Shown in pieces: positions 34,788 to 42,557 of a stretch of DNA of 64,000 nt (position 1 is the first letter of the stretch; the number at the start of each line of letters is the position of its first letter). The position numbers and the translations under genes were made by a program. The notes under the pieces were generated by a model. It did no database searches, was not told the origin of the DNA, and was given only the letters and a program-made list of their open reading frames with translations. The stretch comes from Burkholderiales bacterium C2 (GTDB lineage Bacteria; Pseudomonadota; Gammaproteobacteria; Burkholderiales; Burkholderiaceae_C): NCBI GenBank assembly GCA_005503085.1, contig SCOI01000008.1:62001-126000 (forward strand), read 5' to 3'.

Positions 34788-36248
34788 TCAGGTCTTGCCG
34801 AGCCACTCGCTGCGCAGCAGCCGCAGCCGGGTCCAGAACTTGGCATCCTGCGCGGTCGCGAAGTTGATGCGCATCAGCGTGCCGGCACGGCGAGTCGCGC
34901 TGAACAGCAGGCCCGGCGCGATCAGCCAGCCTTCGTCGAGCAGGCGCTGGGCCAGCCGCTCGGTGTCGACGCCGACATCGACCCAGCCGAACAGGCCTTG
35001 CGGCGGCGTGACGAAGCGGCAGCCGGCCTCCAGCGCCAAGCGCACCGAACGGCTGCGCGCGGCGTCGAGCCGGCTCAGCACGCGCTCGGCATGGCGGCGC
35101 AGCTGGCCCTGCTCCAGGCAGATCGCGACGGCGCGGTCCAGCAGCGGGCTGGTGGTCAGGGTCGACAGCAGTTTCAGCTCGGTCAGCTTGGCAATGCGCT
35201 CCGGGCTCGCCGCCAGATAGCCGACCCGCCAGGCCGGAGTCAGTATCTTCGAGAAGCCGGAGACATAGAGCGTGCGCCGCAGACCGTCCAGTGCCGACAG
35301 CCGCGGCGCATGGTTGGGCGCCAGCCAGGCATAGGTATCGTCCTCGACGATCAGCAAATCGCCGGCCTCGGCCAGCTTCAGGATCTGGTGGGCGGCGGCC
35401 AAGGACAACGTATGGCCGGTCGGGTTGTGCAGCACCGAGACGGTGACATACATTCGCGGCCGGTGCTGCTCGATCAGGCGCTGCATGATGGCCAGATCCG
35501 GCCCGTCGGCACCTCGGGGCACCGGCAGCAGCCGCATGCCGGCCTGGCTCAGCCGGGCGTATTCGATGGCCCAGCCGGGGTCGTCGACCAGCACCGCGTC
35601 GCCGGGGTTCAGCAGGCTGCGGGTGATCAGGTCCAGCCCATGGGTGGCGCCCACCGTCGACATGATCTGCGCCGGTTGGGCCGCGATGCCCAGATCGGCC
35701 AGGCGCTGGGCCAGCGCCGCGCGCAGCCGCGCATCGCCGCCGGGCTCGCCGTACTGCAGGGCCAACTGGTCCGGCCCTTCGCTCTGGGCCAGCACCTTGC
35801 GCATCGCGCTCTGCAGCATCGGCAGGTCCAGCCACTCGGCCGGCAGGGTGCCCAGGCCCGGCGCGCTGCGCGCATCGGCCTGGAACATGCCGCGTATCAA
35901 GGCGGTGGCATCAAACGGCGCCTGGCTCGGCAGGCGCATGGGGCGCGGCTCGGGCGCGGCTGTGCGCCCGGCCCGCACGCCGGACTCCCGGACAAAGAAG
36001 CCGCGCTGCTTGCGCGCCTCCAGCAGGCCCTGGGCCAGCAGCTGGTCGTAGGCGGCGACCACGGTGTAGGGGCTGACGCCATGATGCCGTGCGCATTCGC
36101 GCACCGAGGGCAGGCGCGAGCCCGGCAGCAGCAGGCGCTGGGCGATGCGCTCGGAAAAGCGCTGTGCCAGCTGTTCGGCCAGCGGCACGCTGGAGGCGCG
36201 TGACAGGATGGCCGCGTTGTTGCCGCTACTGCTTGTGCTGGTATCCAT
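34788..36248 (-). CDS. MocR/GntR-type regulator with aminotransferase domain
   Basis: A 486-residue fusion. A GntR winged HTH (LAEQLAQRFSERIAQRLLLPG, then SVRECARHHGVSPYTVVAAYD) occupies the N-terminal 90 residues and a fold-type I aminotransferase domain the remainder, with the PLP lysine predicted at Lys334 in SGFSKILTPAWRVGY. MocR proteins (GabR, PdxR, TauR) sense amino acids or PLP as external aldimines. It is divergent from the seven-gene operon starting with the EamA transporter, across 74 bp containing three copies of a TGTAYTGG motif. ATG 36248 is chosen; a further in-frame ATG upstream would overlap that promoter. Confidence 0.9.
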   Translation of the reverse strand: MDTSTSSSGNNAAILSRASSVPLAEQLAQRFSERIAQRLLLPGSRLPSVRECARHHGVSPYTVVAAYDQLLAQGLLEARKQRGFFVRESGVRAGRTAAPEPRPMRLPSQAPFDATALIRGMFQADARSAPGLGTLPAEWLDLPMLQSAMRKVLAQSEGPDQLALQYGEPGGDARLRAALAQRLADLGIAAQPAQIMSTVGATHGLDLITRSLLNPGDAVLVDDPGWAIEYARLSQAGMRLLPVPRGADGPDLAIMQRLIEQHRPRMYVTVSVLHNPTGHTLSLAAAHQILKLAEAGDLLIVEDDTYAWLAPNHAPRLSALDGLRRTLYVSGFSKILTPAWRVGYLAASPERIAKLTELKLLSTLTTSPLLDRAVAICLEQGQLRRHAERVLSRLDAARSRSVRLALEAGCRFVTPPQGLFGWVDVGVDTERLAQRLLDEGWLIAPGLLFSATRRAGTLMRINFATAQDAKFWTRLRLLRSEWLGKT

Positions 36249-36249
36249 G

Positions 36250-36301
36250 CCAATACAGTCGTTTGTGATGTCCGGCAAAGTGTACTGGTTCTGTATTGGT
36301 T
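36250..36301. promoter_or_regulatory. TGTAYTGG repeats, probable MocR operator
   Basis: TGTACTGGTT (36281-36290) and TGTATTGGTT (36292-36301) are direct repeats 11 bp apart; CCAATACAG (36250-36258) is an inverted copy, and with CTGTATTGG at 36291-36299 gives a perfect 9-bp inverted repeat. GntR/MocR proteins such as GabR use pairs of direct repeats like this in the divergent promoter. Confidence 0.6.
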
Positions 36302-36322
36302 GTCGAGACTAGACTGGGACGC

Positions 36323-37240
36323 ATGACAGCCCTCGCCAGCCCGCCGCCCGCCCGTCTCGACGACGCCAGTCGCGGGTTGTTGTTGGGGGCTCTGGGCGTG
36401 TTCATCTTCGCCCTGAGCATCCCGATGACGCGGCTGGCCGGCGGCACGGCGGCGGCGCCGCAGCTCGATCCGCTGTTTGTCGCGCTGGGCCGGGCGGCGC
36501 TGGCCGGCCTGCTGTCGGCCGCCTATCTGTGGCTGAGCGGCGCGTCCCGGCCCCGGCGCGAGCAATGGGTGCCGCTGGCCTGGACCGCGGCCGGCGTGGT
36601 GTTCGGCTGGCCGCTGCTGCTGGGTTATGCGGTGCGCCATGTCGATGCGGTCCATGCCTCGGTGATTTCGGGCGTGCTGCCGCTGGCCACCGCCGCGATG
36701 GCTGCCCTGGTGCTGCGCCAGCGGCCGTCGCTGGGTTTCTGGGCCTGCGCGCTGGCCGGTCTGGGCCTGGTGATCGCGTTTGCCTGGTGGCGCGGCGCGG
36801 CCGGCTTCCAGTGGGCCGATGGCCTGCTGCTGGGCGCGGTGCTGAGCGCCTCGGCCGGCTATGTGGGCGGCGCGCGGCTGAGCGCGCAGATGCCGCCGCA
36901 GCAGGTGATCTGCTGGGTGCTGGTGTTGAGCCTGCCGATCACGCTGCCGGTGGCGGCCCTGACCTGGCCGGCCCAGCCGGTGGCCTGGTCGGCCTGGGGT
37001 GGGTTTCTGTATGTCTCGCTGTTCTCGATGTGGCTGGGCTTCTTCGCCTGGTACCGGGCGCTGGCGATCGGCGGCACGGTGCGGGTCAGCCAGGTGCAGG
37101 TGATCCAGCCCTTTTTGTCGATGCTGCTGGCCGTGCCGGTGCTGGGCGAGCGGCTCGATGCGATGACCCTGGTGTTCGCGCTGGCGGTCATTGCGATGGT
37201 GTGGCTGGGCAAGAGAATGCCGGTGGAGACGCGCCCATGA
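36323..37240 (+). CDS. EamA/DMT-family exporter
   Basis: A 305-residue protein of ten hydrophobic helices made from two EamA repeats, like RhaT/YdcZ/RarD-type drug/metabolite transporters. Many members export amino acids (YdeD, YddG) or related metabolites. ATG 36323 lies 21 bp after the TGTAYTGG repeats and fits a short leader with a TAGACT element. It is first in the operon and overlaps the racemase gene by 4 bp, so expression should be controlled by the divergent MocR regulator and the cargo is probably the operon's amino acid. Confidence 0.88.
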   Translation: MTALASPPPARLDDASRGLLLGALGVFIFALSIPMTRLAGGTAAAPQLDPLFVALGRAALAGLLSAAYLWLSGASRPRREQWVPLAWTAAGVVFGWPLLLGYAVRHVDAVHASVISGVLPLATAAMAALVLRQRPSLGFWACALAGLGLVIAFAWWRGAAGFQWADGLLLGAVLSASAGYVGGARLSAQMPPQQVICWVLVLSLPITLPVAALTWPAQPVAWSAWGGFLYVSLFSMWLGFFAWYRALAIGGTVRVSQVQVIQPFLSMLLAVPVLGERLDAMTLVFALAVIAMVWLGKRMPVETRP

Positions 37241-37971
37241 GAACGCTGGGAATCCTGGGTGGCATGAGCTGGGAGTCCAGCGCCCATCTGTACAAGCTGC
37301 TGAACCAGGGCATGGCCGCCAGGCTGGGCGGCCTGCACAGCGCGCGGCTGATCTTGCACAGCGTCGACTTTGCCGAGATCGAGGCGCTGCAGCGCCGTGG
37401 TGACTGGGCCGCAGCGGCCGCCCTGCTGGGCCGTGCCGGCGCCGGGCTGAAGGCGGCCGGTGCCGAAGGCCTGCTGATCGCGACCAACACCATGCACAAG
37501 GTGGCCGATGAGATCGAGGCCTTGAGCGGCCTGCCGCTGATCCACATCGTCGACGGCACGGCCGCCGCGCTGCGCGCCGCCAGCATCGAGCGTGCCGGCC
37601 TGCTGGCGACCGCCTACACGATGGAGCAGGATTTCTACCGCGGCCGCATGGCGCGCCACGGCATCGAGTTGCTGACGCCCGATGCGCCGGGCCGTGCCGA
37701 GGTCCACCGCATCATCTATGAGGAGCTGTGCCGGGGCCGCATCGTCGATGACTCGCGCCGCTTCTATGAGCAGCAGGTCGCTGCGTTGGCCGCTGCCGGC
37801 GCGCAGGCGGTGATACTGGGCTGCACCGAGGTCTGCCTCTTGCTCGACCCGGCCACGGCGTCCACCCCCGTGCCCCTTTTTGACAGCACATCGCTCCATG
37901 CGCAGGCCGCACTGGACTGGATATTGGCTGCGCCACAATCGAATAAACCTGTTGGAGACCTGAAACCATGA
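37237..37971 (+). CDS. Aspartate/glutamate racemase family protein (YgeA-like)
   Basis: A 244-residue PLP-independent racemase. MRTLGILGGMSWESSAHLYKLLN opens the fold. The first catalytic position is Thr83 in ATNTMHKV, as in E. coli YgeA, where threonine replaces the usual cysteine; the second catalytic cysteine is Cys196 in GCTEVCLL. YgeA racemises several L-amino acids such as homoserine and glutamate rather than aspartate only. Start overlaps the EamA stop and its own stop overlaps the aminotransferase start (both ATGA). It would interconvert the L and D forms of the amino acid handled by the operon. Confidence 0.88.
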   Translation: MRTLGILGGMSWESSAHLYKLLNQGMAARLGGLHSARLILHSVDFAEIEALQRRGDWAAAAALLGRAGAGLKAAGAEGLLIATNTMHKVADEIEALSGLPLIHIVDGTAAALRAASIERAGLLATAYTMEQDFYRGRMARHGIELLTPDAPGRAEVHRIIYEELCRGRIVDDSRRFYEQQVAALAAAGAQAVILGCTEVCLLLDPATASTPVPLFDSTSLHAQAALDWILAAPQSNKPVGDLKP

Positions 37972-39179
37972 GCAGCCCCTGGACCCAAGCGCGCCGTGCC
38001 GCGCGCATGAACCCATCGATCATCCGCGAGATCCTGAAGGTCACCGAGAAGCCCGGCATCCTGTCGATGGCCGGCGGCCTGCCCTCGGCCGACACCTTTC
38101 CGGTCGACGCGCTGAAGGCCGCCTGTGACCAGGTGCTGAGCAAGAACGCCAAGGAGGCGCTGCAATATGCCTCCAGCGAGGGCTTTGCGCCGCTGCGCGA
38201 ATGGGTGGCGGCCAAGGTCGGCACTTTGGGCCTGAACGCGCGACCCGACCAGGTGCTGATCACCAGCGGCTCGCAGCAGGGCCTGGATCTGGTCGGCAAG
38301 ATCCTCTGCGATGCCGGCGCGCCGGTGGCCGTCGAGACGCCCACCTATCTGGGCGCGCTGCAGGCCTTCACGCCCTATGAGCCGATCTTCACCAGCCTGG
38401 CCAGCGACGAGCAGGGCGTGCGCCCCGAGGCGATTGCCGCGCTGCCGCACGATGCGCCGGGCACGCGCTTCTCCTATCTGCTGCCCAACTACCAGAACCC
38501 GACCGGCCGGGTGATGAGCCTGGCCCGCCGCGAGGCCGTGGTGGCCGCCGCTCAGGCCGCGCGCGTGCCCATCGTCGAGGACAACCCCTATGGCGATCTG
38601 TGGTTCGACGAGCCGCCGCCGGCCTCGCTGAGCTCGCTGTGGCCCGAGGGCTCCGTCTACCTGGGTTCTTTCTCCAAGGTGCTGACGCCGGGCTTCCGTC
38701 TGGGCTACATCGTCGCGCCCGATGAGCTGTATCCGAAGCTGCTGCAGGCCAAGCAGGCGGCCGATCTGCACACGCCGGGCTTCAATCAGCGCGTGGTCCA
38801 CGAGGTCATCAAGAACGGCTTCCTCGACCTGCATGTGCCCAAGATCCGGGCCCGCTACAAGGCCAATCGCGATGCGATGGCCGCCGCGCTGCAAGAGCAT
38901 CTGCCGCCCGGCTGCGAATGGCAGAGCCCGGCCGGCGGCATGTTCTTCTGGATCCGTCTGCCCGAGGGTTTTGATGCGATGGCCCTGCTGCCGCTGGCCG
39001 TCGAGGCCGGCATCGCCTATGTGCCGGGCGCGGCCTTCTATGCCCACAAGCCCGACCCGCGCAGCCTGCGTCTGTCCTTCGTGACCCTGACGCCGGAGCT
39101 GATCACCGAGGGCGTCGGGATCCTGGGCCGGGTCTTGCGCGAGGCCCTGGTCGAGACGGCGGAGACGACGACGCCATGA
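37968..39179 (+). CDS. PLP-dependent aminotransferase (class I/II)
   Basis: A 403-residue enzyme of the 2-aminoadipate/multi-substrate aminotransferase group (LysN/ARO8-like): ILSMAGGLPSADTFP, YASSEGFAPLREWV, LLPNYQNPTGR and the PLP lysine Lys237 in GSFSKVLTPGFRLGY. It should transaminate an aromatic, branched or dicarboxylic amino acid with 2-oxoglutarate. It resembles the MocR gene's C-terminal half, from which it may share ancestry. Overlaps both neighbours by 4 bp. Confidence 0.92.
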   Translation: MSSPWTQARRAARMNPSIIREILKVTEKPGILSMAGGLPSADTFPVDALKAACDQVLSKNAKEALQYASSEGFAPLREWVAAKVGTLGLNARPDQVLITSGSQQGLDLVGKILCDAGAPVAVETPTYLGALQAFTPYEPIFTSLASDEQGVRPEAIAALPHDAPGTRFSYLLPNYQNPTGRVMSLARREAVVAAAQAARVPIVEDNPYGDLWFDEPPPASLSSLWPEGSVYLGSFSKVLTPGFRLGYIVAPDELYPKLLQAKQAADLHTPGFNQRVVHEVIKNGFLDLHVPKIRARYKANRDAMAAALQEHLPPGCEWQSPAGGMFFWIRLPEGFDAMALLPLAVEAGIAYVPGAAFYAHKPDPRSLRLSFVTLTPELITEGVGILGRVLREALVETAETTTP

Positions 39180-40018
39180 GCCAGCTCAGAAGGTTTGCCC
39201 AGGTCGATGTGTTCACGGCCGAGCCCCTACGGGGCAATGCGCTGGCCGTCGTGATCGACGGCGAGGGCCTGGACGAGGCGCAGATGGCCGCGTTCGCGCG
39301 CTGGACCAATCTGTCCGAGACCACCTTTTTGCTGCCGCCCACCGACCCGGCGGCGGACTACCGCCTGCGCATCTTCACACCCGGCGGTGAGCTGCCTTTC
39401 GCCGGTCATCCGACCCTGGGCTCGGCCCATGCCTGGCTGGCTTCCGGTGGCGATCCGAGGAAGCCCGGCGAGCTGGTGCAGCAGTGCGCGATCGGCCTGG
39501 TGAGGCTCAAGCGCGAGGGCACACGGCTGGCTTTTGCCGCGCCGCCGCTGCGGCGCAGCGGGCCGGTCGAGGAGCCGGCGCTGCGTGCCCAGGTGGCGCG
39601 TTCGCTGCGGCTGGATGAGGCCGAGCTGCTCGATGTGGTCTGGGTCGACAACGGCCCGGGCTGGATGGCGGCGCGGCTCAAGGATGCGGCTGCGGTGCTG
39701 GCGCTGCGGCCCGATTTCGCCGCGATGCAGGGGCTCAAACTGGGCGTGGTCGGTGCGTGGCCGGATGGCGCTGCCGAGCATTTCGAGGTGCGCGCCTTCG
39801 TGCCCGATCTGGGTGTGCCCGAGGATCCGGTCACCGGCAGCCTCAATGCCGGCCTGGCTTTGTGGCTGCAGGGGGCAGGTCTTGCACCCGAGCGCTATAT
39901 TGCAGCGCAGGGCGCGGCGCTGGGGCGGGCCGGCAAGGTGCATGTGGCGCGCGAGGGTGAGCACACCTGGATAGGCGGCGATGTGACGCCGCTGATCCAT
40001 GGCCAAGTGAGGCTTTGA
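39176..40018 (+). CDS. PhzF-family isomerase-like protein
   Basis: A 280-residue protein with the PhzF/diaminopimelate-epimerase fold: FAQVDVFTAEPLRGNALAVV, WTNLSETTFLLPP with Glu48 at the catalytic position of PhzF, FTPGGELPFAGHPTLGSAHA, and the second-half DPVTGSLNAGLALWL. PhzF catalyses a 1,5-proton shift in phenazine synthesis; most homologues have other or unknown roles. No phenazine genes are here. Its role in this operon would be isomerisation of an amino- or keto-acid intermediate; the reaction is unknown. Confidence 0.88.
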   Translation: MSQLRRFAQVDVFTAEPLRGNALAVVIDGEGLDEAQMAAFARWTNLSETTFLLPPTDPAADYRLRIFTPGGELPFAGHPTLGSAHAWLASGGDPRKPGELVQQCAIGLVRLKREGTRLAFAAPPLRRSGPVEEPALRAQVARSLRLDEAELLDVVWVDNGPGWMAARLKDAAAVLALRPDFAAMQGLKLGVVGAWPDGAAEHFEVRAFVPDLGVPEDPVTGSLNAGLALWLQGAGLAPERYIAAQGAALGRAGKVHVAREGEHTWIGGDVTPLIHGQVRL

Positions 40019-40023
40019 GCAGC

Positions 40024-40602
40024 ATGGAACTCGATCATCTGGTGGTGGGTGCGGACACGCTGGAGGCCGGCGTGGCCTGGTGCGAACGGGTGCTGGGCGT
40101 CACGCCCGCGCCCGGCGGCAAGCACGCGCTGATGGGTACGCACAACCGCCTGCTGAACATCAGCGGCCTGAATCACCCGCGCAGCTATCTGGAGATCATC
40201 GCGATCGACCCCGAGGCGCCGGCCCCGGGCCGCGCGCGCTGGTTCGATCTGGATCAGCCGGGCCTGCAGGCGGCCCTGAAGCAGGGGCCGGGCCTGATCC
40301 ACTGGGTGGCGCGGGTGCCGAATCTGGAGGCCGCGCTGGCCTACTGGCGTGGCGAGGGCGTCGACGCCGGCGAGCCGGTGGCGGCCTCGCGCGGCGCACT
40401 GAGCTGGCAGATCGCGCTGCGCGAGGACGGTCGCCGGCTGCGGCGCGAGGCGCTGCCGACCTTGATCCAGTGGGGCGAAGCCCATCCGACCGATACCCTG
40501 CCGGCCAGCGGCGTGCAACTGCTGGGCTTTGACTCGCGCGATGGCCTGAAGGCCAGGCTGCGGACACCGCAGGGCGAGGTCGAGCTGGACTTGGTCGGAT
40601 GA
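40024..40602 (+). CDS. VOC/glyoxalase-like domain protein
   Basis: A 192-residue protein starting MELDHLVVGADTLEAGVAWCERVLG, with a glyoxalase_3-like layout: GTHNRLLNISG and YLEIIAIDP carry the usual metal-facing positions, and GLIHWVARV begins the second module. It is 5 bp after PhzF and overlaps alaX by 4 bp. A TTG at 40015 in the same frame could also start it, which would overlap the PhzF stop. The substrate is unknown; in this operon it may act on an alpha-keto or enol intermediate. Confidence 0.82.
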   Translation: MELDHLVVGADTLEAGVAWCERVLGVTPAPGGKHALMGTHNRLLNISGLNHPRSYLEIIAIDPEAPAPGRARWFDLDQPGLQAALKQGPGLIHWVARVPNLEAALAYWRGEGVDAGEPVAASRGALSWQIALREDGRRLRREALPTLIQWGEAHPTDTLPASGVQLLGFDSRDGLKARLRTPQGEVELDLVG

Positions 40603-41321
40603 CGACGGACGCCACGCTGGATCTGTTTCGTGAGGACGCGACGCTGCGCGAATGCACGGCGCGCCTGCTGCGCGCCGACGAGCGCGGCCTGCTGCTGGAC
40701 CGCACGGTGTTCTATCCGATGGGCGGTGGCCAGGCCGGCGATGCCGGCGTGTTCGAGCTGCCCGATGGCCGGCTGATCGTGATCGCCGACACCCGCAAGG
40801 GGGAGGGGGGCGAGATCCTGCATCTGCCCGCCGGCGATCAGCAGCTTGAGGGTCTGAGCCCGGGCGCCATCGTGCGGGCCCGCATCGACTGGTCGCGCCG
40901 CCATGCCCATATGCGTTTTCATACCGCCACGCACCTGCTGTGCGCGCTGGTGCCGCATCCGGTCGATGGCTGCTCGATCACGGCCGGCTATGCGAGGCTG
41001 GACTTCCATATGACCGAGGCGCTGGACAAGGACGAGCTGACGGCCGGCATCGCGCGGCTGGTGGCCGCCGCCCATCCGGTCACTCATCGCTGGATCAGCG
41101 ACGAGGAGCTGGACGCGAACCCGGGCCTGGTGCGCAGCATGAGCGTGCAACCGCCGCGCGGATCGGGGCGGGTGCGGCTGCTGAGCATCGAAGGCATAGA
41201 CCTGCAGCCCTGCGGTGGCACGCATGTGGCGAACACCGCCGAGATCGGTGCGGTCGTCGTGACGAAGATAGAGAAGAAGTCCGCGAAGACGCGCAGAGTC
41301 GTGCTGGGGTTCTCGACATGA
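40599..41321 (+). CDS. Alanyl-tRNA editing hydrolase AlaX
   Basis: A 240-residue stand-alone AlaX-M protein. The zinc motifs are intact: HTATH at residues 108-112 and CGGTH with Cys205 and His209. The N-terminal module (DRTVFYPMGGGQAGDAG) is the alanyl-tRNA synthetase-like editing domain pair. AlaX removes serine or glycine mischarged on tRNA-Ala in trans. Inclusion in this operon, with overlaps to both sides, suggests that the operon product or intermediate can be misloaded on a tRNA, and that AlaX protects the host. Confidence 0.93.
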   Translation: MTTDATLDLFREDATLRECTARLLRADERGLLLDRTVFYPMGGGQAGDAGVFELPDGRLIVIADTRKGEGGEILHLPAGDQQLEGLSPGAIVRARIDWSRRHAHMRFHTATHLLCALVPHPVDGCSITAGYARLDFHMTEALDKDELTAGIARLVAAAHPVTHRWISDEELDANPGLVRSMSVQPPRGSGRVRLLSIEGIDLQPCGGTHVANTAEIGAVVVTKIEKKSAKTRRVVLGFST

Positions 41322-41923
41322 AGCTATTGGGACGCGCCGCCTCGATCAATGTGCGCAAGGTCTTGTGGACCTGTGCCGAACTGGGCCTGGACCCCGAGCG
41401 CGAGGAGCCGGACATGGCCGCGCCGGCGCTGCGCCAGCTCAATCCCAACGCGATGGTGCCGGTGCTGCTGGACGGCGACTTCGTGCTCTGGGAGAGCAAC
41501 AGCATCTGTCGCTATCTGGCCGGGCGTGAGCAGCGCGTCGACCTGCTGCCGGCCGCGCCGCGCGCGCGGGCGCTGGTCGAGCAATGGATGGACTGGCAGG
41601 CCGGCGAGCTGAACAACGCCTGGCGCTATGCCTTCATGAGCCTGGTGCGGCGTAGCCCTGCGCATCAGGACGCCGGCCTGCTGCAGGCCGGCGTGGCCGG
41701 CTGGAACCGGCATATGGGGATGCTGGACCAGCGGTTGGCGGCCAGCGGCGCCTACGTCTGCGGCGCCGAATTCACGCTGGCCGATGTGGTGCTGGGCCTG
41801 TCGGTGCAGCGCTGGATGATGACGGCGATGGACAAGCCGACACTGCCGGCCGTCCAGGCCTATTACGAGCGTCTGAGCGAGCGGCCGGGCTTCATGGCCC
41901 ATGGCCGCAACGGCCTGCCCTGA
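41318..41923 (+). CDS. Glutathione S-transferase
   Basis: A 201-residue GST: N-terminal thioredoxin-like domain with NVRKVLWTCAELGLD, NPNAMVPVLLDGD and WESNSICRYLAG (glutathione contacts), and a helical C-terminal domain with FTLADVVLGLSVQRW. Final gene of the operon; its ATG overlaps the alaX stop by 4 bp. It probably conjugates or shields a reactive intermediate of the pathway. Glutathione is supplied by gshB elsewhere in the window. Confidence 0.9.
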   Translation: MKLLGRAASINVRKVLWTCAELGLDPEREEPDMAAPALRQLNPNAMVPVLLDGDFVLWESNSICRYLAGREQRVDLLPAAPRARALVEQWMDWQAGELNNAWRYAFMSLVRRSPAHQDAGLLQAGVAGWNRHMGMLDQRLAASGAYVCGAEFTLADVVLGLSVQRWMMTAMDKPTLPAVQAYYERLSERPGFMAHGRNGLP

Positions 41924-41938
41924 AAAGGGCTCAGCCGC

Positions 41939-42397
41939 TCAGTCGTTGCGGAAGTTGTCGTGGCAGGACTTGCAACTGCCGGCGGCGCTGCCGAAGGCGG
42001 CTTTCAGCTGGTCGAGGTTGTTGGCCTTGGCGGCTGCGGCCAGCTTGATGACCTCGTCCTGCATCTTCTTCGCGCCCTCGTCGAACTTCGCCCGCTCGGT
42101 CCAGACCTTGGTGTTGGGCTGGCCTTTCTCGGTGCCCGCCGTGCCTTCGACAAAGCCGGCATAGGGCAGCTTGGACATCGCGACAACGATGTCGGCGTTC
42201 GCCGCTGCGGCCGCCGCATCGAAGGGTACGCGGCCCTGGGCCATCGCGCCGATGCGGCCGAAATGCGTGGCCATCACGGTGAAGGCGGCCTTGCGGTACT
42301 TGACGGCATCCTCGGGCTTTTGGAACTGCGCGGCGGCGGGCAGGGCGCTGGCCAGACCGGCCAGGGCGGCCAAGGTGATCAGGGTGTGCTTCATCAT
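41939..42397 (-). CDS. Cytochrome c' (periplasmic)
   Basis: A 152-residue exported cytochrome c'. The signal peptide runs to PAAAQ, the mature protein is a four-helix bundle, and the only haem motif is C-terminal CKSCH (Cys142, Cys145, His146) followed by NFR. Pentacoordinate cytochromes c' bind NO and may act in NO detoxification. Tandem ATGs 42397 and 42394 are both possible. It is divergent from a b-type cytochrome gene 152 bp away, a common pairing. Confidence 0.92.
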   Translation of the reverse strand: MMKHTLITLAALAGLASALPAAAQFQKPEDAVKYRKAAFTVMATHFGRIGAMAQGRVPFDAAAAAANADIVVAMSKLPYAGFVEGTAGTEKGQPNTKVWTERAKFDEGAKKMQDEVIKLAAAAKANNLDQLKAAFGSAAGSCKSCHDNFRND

Positions 42398-42522
42398 GCT
42401 GGGGATTCCTTGCAGACGGGTTGATCAGGCGCGAGTGGCGCTTCGCCACGGGCTTGTGCAGTGTACGAAGGCTTGGCCTTGTTTGCAGGGCTGGGCCGGG
42501 GCCAGTTCTTGCGTTATCTTTG

Positions 42523-42557
42523 CCGCCATGCAATGGCGGGGTGACAACAATGGCTGA
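42523..42557 (+). promoter_or_regulatory. Leader hairpin and 9-codon upstream ORF before the cytochrome b gene
   Basis: CCGCCAT and ATGGCGG (42523-42529, 42533-42539) form a perfect hairpin with a GCA loop. An ATG at 42528 opens a nine-codon frame MQWRGDNNG, whose TGA (42555-42557) overlaps the beginning of the cytochrome b gene at 42550. A short coupled leader peptide is possible, but untested. Confidence 0.4.

Noticed and set aside
24574-40018. Phenazine biosynthesis cluster (PhzS-like and PhzF-like genes)
   Set aside because: The two genes are 13 kb apart in unrelated units, and phzA/B/C/D/E/G are absent. Both families have many non-phenazine members.
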